Positions 61,101 through 64,000 of a stretch of 64,000 nucleotides of DNA are shown here, piece after piece (the stretch's first letter is position 1; every line of letters starts with the position of its first letter). The stretch comes from Saturnia japonica (lineage: Eukaryota > Arthropoda > Insecta > Lepidoptera > Saturniidae). The translations under genes and the position numbers were made by a program. The stretch spans positions 2,341,501 to 2,405,500 of the forward strand of contig CM065332.1 in assembly GCA_033032175.1 (NCBI GenBank), read 5' to 3'. The notes beneath the pieces were generated by a model. The model ran no database searches. It had not been told where the DNA came from and saw nothing but the letters and a program-made list of their open reading frames with translations.

Positions 61101-64000
61101 ATATACATAGTGATAAACTCATCTATGATTTGTTTGATTTATCGTGTTCCGAAATCAGCCGGTGTATATGCAGAGTAATATAGCGCGGGGTGGTAGGGAT
61201 CGCGTCCACCATACACATAGTAACAAACCCATATATGATTTTCTTTTGGTTTGCTGTGTTCCGAGATCAATCTGTTTATATCCTATAATACGCAGACCAA
61301 GTCGCGGGTACCAGCTAGTACGTTTTACATCTTTGAATAGTCACAATAATACAGAAACATTGTTATACAACTTCATAGTGTATTTGCGCACACATCATAA
61401 AAATTAGCTCTCATATTTTCTCCATTACGTGCCTAAAGAGATATAGCATCAAAATTTGTAAAGCCTTAAAAATCTAAAAATATATTTATTGACAACTAGC
61501 GTTACAATTATGAACTACATAGTCAACCAACGAGCATTCATCATAAATGATTTTAAAATTTTATTTATTTCTTGATGACATTGATACAGCATTTAAAAAT
61601 AAAACATTTATTGGGTCTATCTTCAACACAATAAAACAAGATGTTTAGCAAGCAATTTCATAGCGTAGACTTCAGTTACAATGTGCGCGTGCGCATCGTA
61701 AAAATTCATTTAATTTATTTTAGTGAAAACTTCTTTAGTGCCATTATGATTTGAAACTTGTTGAAACGTAAAAGTGACACTAAAAGAGACAACAACATAC
61801 ATCTATAAGATTTATAGCATGCGAGAGAATGAGATAGAATACATTATAAAGTGTTTCCTATTATCTCGGTATCCTCTTTGTACGTTTGTGTGTGTGCCTG
61901 TGGTTTACGAAGCCTTGGGAAAAGGCATAATAGCCAGCGTGGTGTATTGTTCACGTGTACCGTTTACAGGATTATTTTTATGTTTTCTGAACGTTACACT
62001 TCTACCGAGTATGAACTGCAGACGTGTTTTTTTTTTCATAACCCGCCTTAAAAAAACAATGCAGATACATTTTACAAACCTTATTGCAAACTACAGATAC
62101 ATTAATCGACGTCCATGAGCAAAGAAAGGGCAATGTCAGTGAAAGGTCTCATCGAGTCGTGTCTGTTTGTTAACATTGAAATATTTATAATCGTGCATGG
62201 AATACCAAACAGTTTGGTGTAACGGAAAGTTGACTTTTAGTTGTAGGTACATAATGTACAATTTTGGAGCAATAAATTGATGCTTGATCGCGTGTTACCT
62301 ATGTAAAGTATTTTTAAACACATTAATTTAGGATATATATTATAACAAACTCATAAATTCATCCCATAAATATCTTTGAAAAAACTTTATAAATTCAGTA
62401 TGTATGTATTTTGATTCATTTTCGAGTTTGTGTGTGAATCAATGTGTACTAATTCTGCTATATAATAATGATGATGATATAAATAAATAGTGCTATTTTT
62501 ATGTTTGTGTATATCCGGAAAGTGATCCCTGGAAACATCAATCAGATTTGAAAAAATAGTTTTGCATTTCATAGCATGTTTATTGAGGAAGGTGAGGTGA
62601 AGTGGTAATTCTGTTCTTTTTACACGTTTGTTATATATGCGCTAGTATATTAATAAAGGTTGAAATAAATTGTTTTTCTGTTGCTAGGTGTACATTTTTT
62701 ATATTTCATATTAGGCTATATTTATATTTACTAGCGATCGCTCTAAGGTCGAAATTCGACCAGCGACTTTTTGATCATAGACTATTTTCTGTTTGACTTT
62801 TGCAGTAGGTATTCATGAACCTAAACAATGGGACTGGTCCGGTTAGGATTCGCAGTATTAATGAATTTAATTTAATATATTAGTATCAGATATTATAGAT
62901 AAATTTTAGCTTTCTGCACTCGTTGTCCATATAAACTTTAACCATGTCAAATCTCTGTCTTCCGTGCAAGCAATAGGCATAAAAAGGGGTACAAAGTTTA
63001 TGCTTCACGTATTAATATATAGATGAACTCGCAATTTCCTCTTTTTAACTTGACATCCCACATGAATAAATAGAAAAAAAAAACAGACACTCAATTTTTA
63101 CGATGTTTCACCCGTCATATTGATTTTGTTCGTAATAATAATGTAGCCTATGCGACTCGAATCATAATAACGAATCGATTGACACCTCAGTCATCAAAAT
63201 CGGATGAGTTGTTTAGATGTTAGGGTATATAGGTAAATAAAAACATAAATAGATGGCTAAAAACATGACCCTTCCGTTTGTCTTTGCCGTGGTCGGGTAA
63301 AAACAGTATTTATCAGTGTAGTGAAAGCGAAAGGGGCTTATGTATATTTAATTATTATTTGCTCAACTGATATAAAGTTGAGCATGGTTATTGCGGACAT
63401 GTTATCTTAATGATTAATGTCGTTTATCTGTATGCTATCTTATGAGGCGCTTTTAATCCAATACACTCAGTTGTATGGCTGAATGCGCACGATTAATTAC
63501 TGTGACGCAATAATAAATGCAGTAATGTTATATATTATGTATGTCCCATGTACACAGAAATACAGTACGCTATCTTCACTTTACTGTCTATATGTATTTG
63601 CTTTAGTTTATTTTATTAGTCAACTCTAGAAAATATAAAATTAACGGGGAAATATTTTAATAGAGCTTTATAGGTGAACAAAGATCGTGATTTTTCTGTT
63701 TCATCGAAATCTTCATCTTTTTTGATATCGAAATTGCATGTCTTTAATATTTGCTAAACCGTGTTGTTATTCTGTTGTTTTAAGAATATTTAAAAATGCC
63801 AACCGTAATTATTTTTTATAGAATATTTTTCAATTCATCAATTTAATCATAACTCTGATACTGTGTCACATCACTTTATTTTATTTTTTATCTATAGATA
63901 AAGTTTTAAATTATAATTTACCAAATAATTGAGGAATGTTTAAGTTATAAAAACTAAGTAAGGTCAAATTTTGTTCTTTTGTTTTTCATACTAATACGGA
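61101..64000 (+). other. WNK intronic sequence to window end
   Basis: No exon was recognised. It holds a repeat near 61130-61320 ending 'gtcgcgggtaccagctag|t' and another at 62727-63010. Open frames at 61144-61407, 61774-62118 and 62602-62796 lack recognisable domains. Confidence 0.45.
62727..63010 (-). repeat. Inverted copy of the 47225-47530 repeat
   Basis: Starts 'actagcgatcgctctaaggt', 'cgaaattcgaccagcgactt', and carries 'cttccgtgcaag' near its other end. About 15 kb from, and inverted to, its relative. Confidence 0.7.

Overview
The window is nuclear DNA from an insect, almost certainly a moth or butterfly. It is AT-rich, has long introns with GT-AG junctions, and is packed with decayed transposons and short interspersed repeats of the kind common in Lepidoptera (tRNA-headed SINEs, RTE-like 3' tails ending in CTAGT). 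Nothing prokaryotic or viral was seen.

Two host genes can be supported. On the minus strand at the left edge lie the first two coding exons of a MON2 homologue (673-804 and 3389-3508), a Golgi/endosome trafficking protein; the gene runs off the left end. On the plus strand is a WNK (with-no-lysine) Ser/Thr kinase gene. Fourteen in-phase coding exons were traced from 23445 to 53283, from the N-terminus through the whole kinase domain and the autoinhibitory OSR1_C-like domain. The gene continues past the right edge. WNK kinases act through SPAK/OSR1-type kinases (Fray in flies) on cation-chloride cotransporters in osmotic and chloride homeostasis.

The main structural anomaly is a head-to-tail duplication of about 5.58 kb inside WNK (unit 1 49937-55520, unit 2 55521-61100). 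Each unit carries the same four exons (kinase subdomain VIII through the autoinhibitory domain). The copies have identical protein sequence, but their junction phases do not allow serial splicing: joining copy 1 to copy 2 shifts frame and hits a stop. Either the copies are alternative cassettes or the duplication is an uncollapsed-haplotype assembly artefact.

The rest is mobile DNA. 848-2813: Tigger/pogo element in MON2 intron 1. 5836-10600: R1/I-like non-LTR retrotransposon with one in-frame stop in ORF2. 12814-13068 and 14198-14396: MITEs. 19474-20763: mariner. 25650-26947: Jockey-like LINE fragment. 30431-32145: IS630-Tc1-mariner element of the wide-spacing (Sailor, DD82E-like) type with a histone-type 3' stem-loop after its transposase. 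34088-34590: deleted Tigger derivative. 36071-36899: second mariner. 39333-40925: two RTE-like LINE tails. 44721-45982: third mariner. No tRNA, rRNA or CRISPR was recognised. Positions were read by eye; junctions of host exons were checked for phase, while ends of decayed repeats are approximate.
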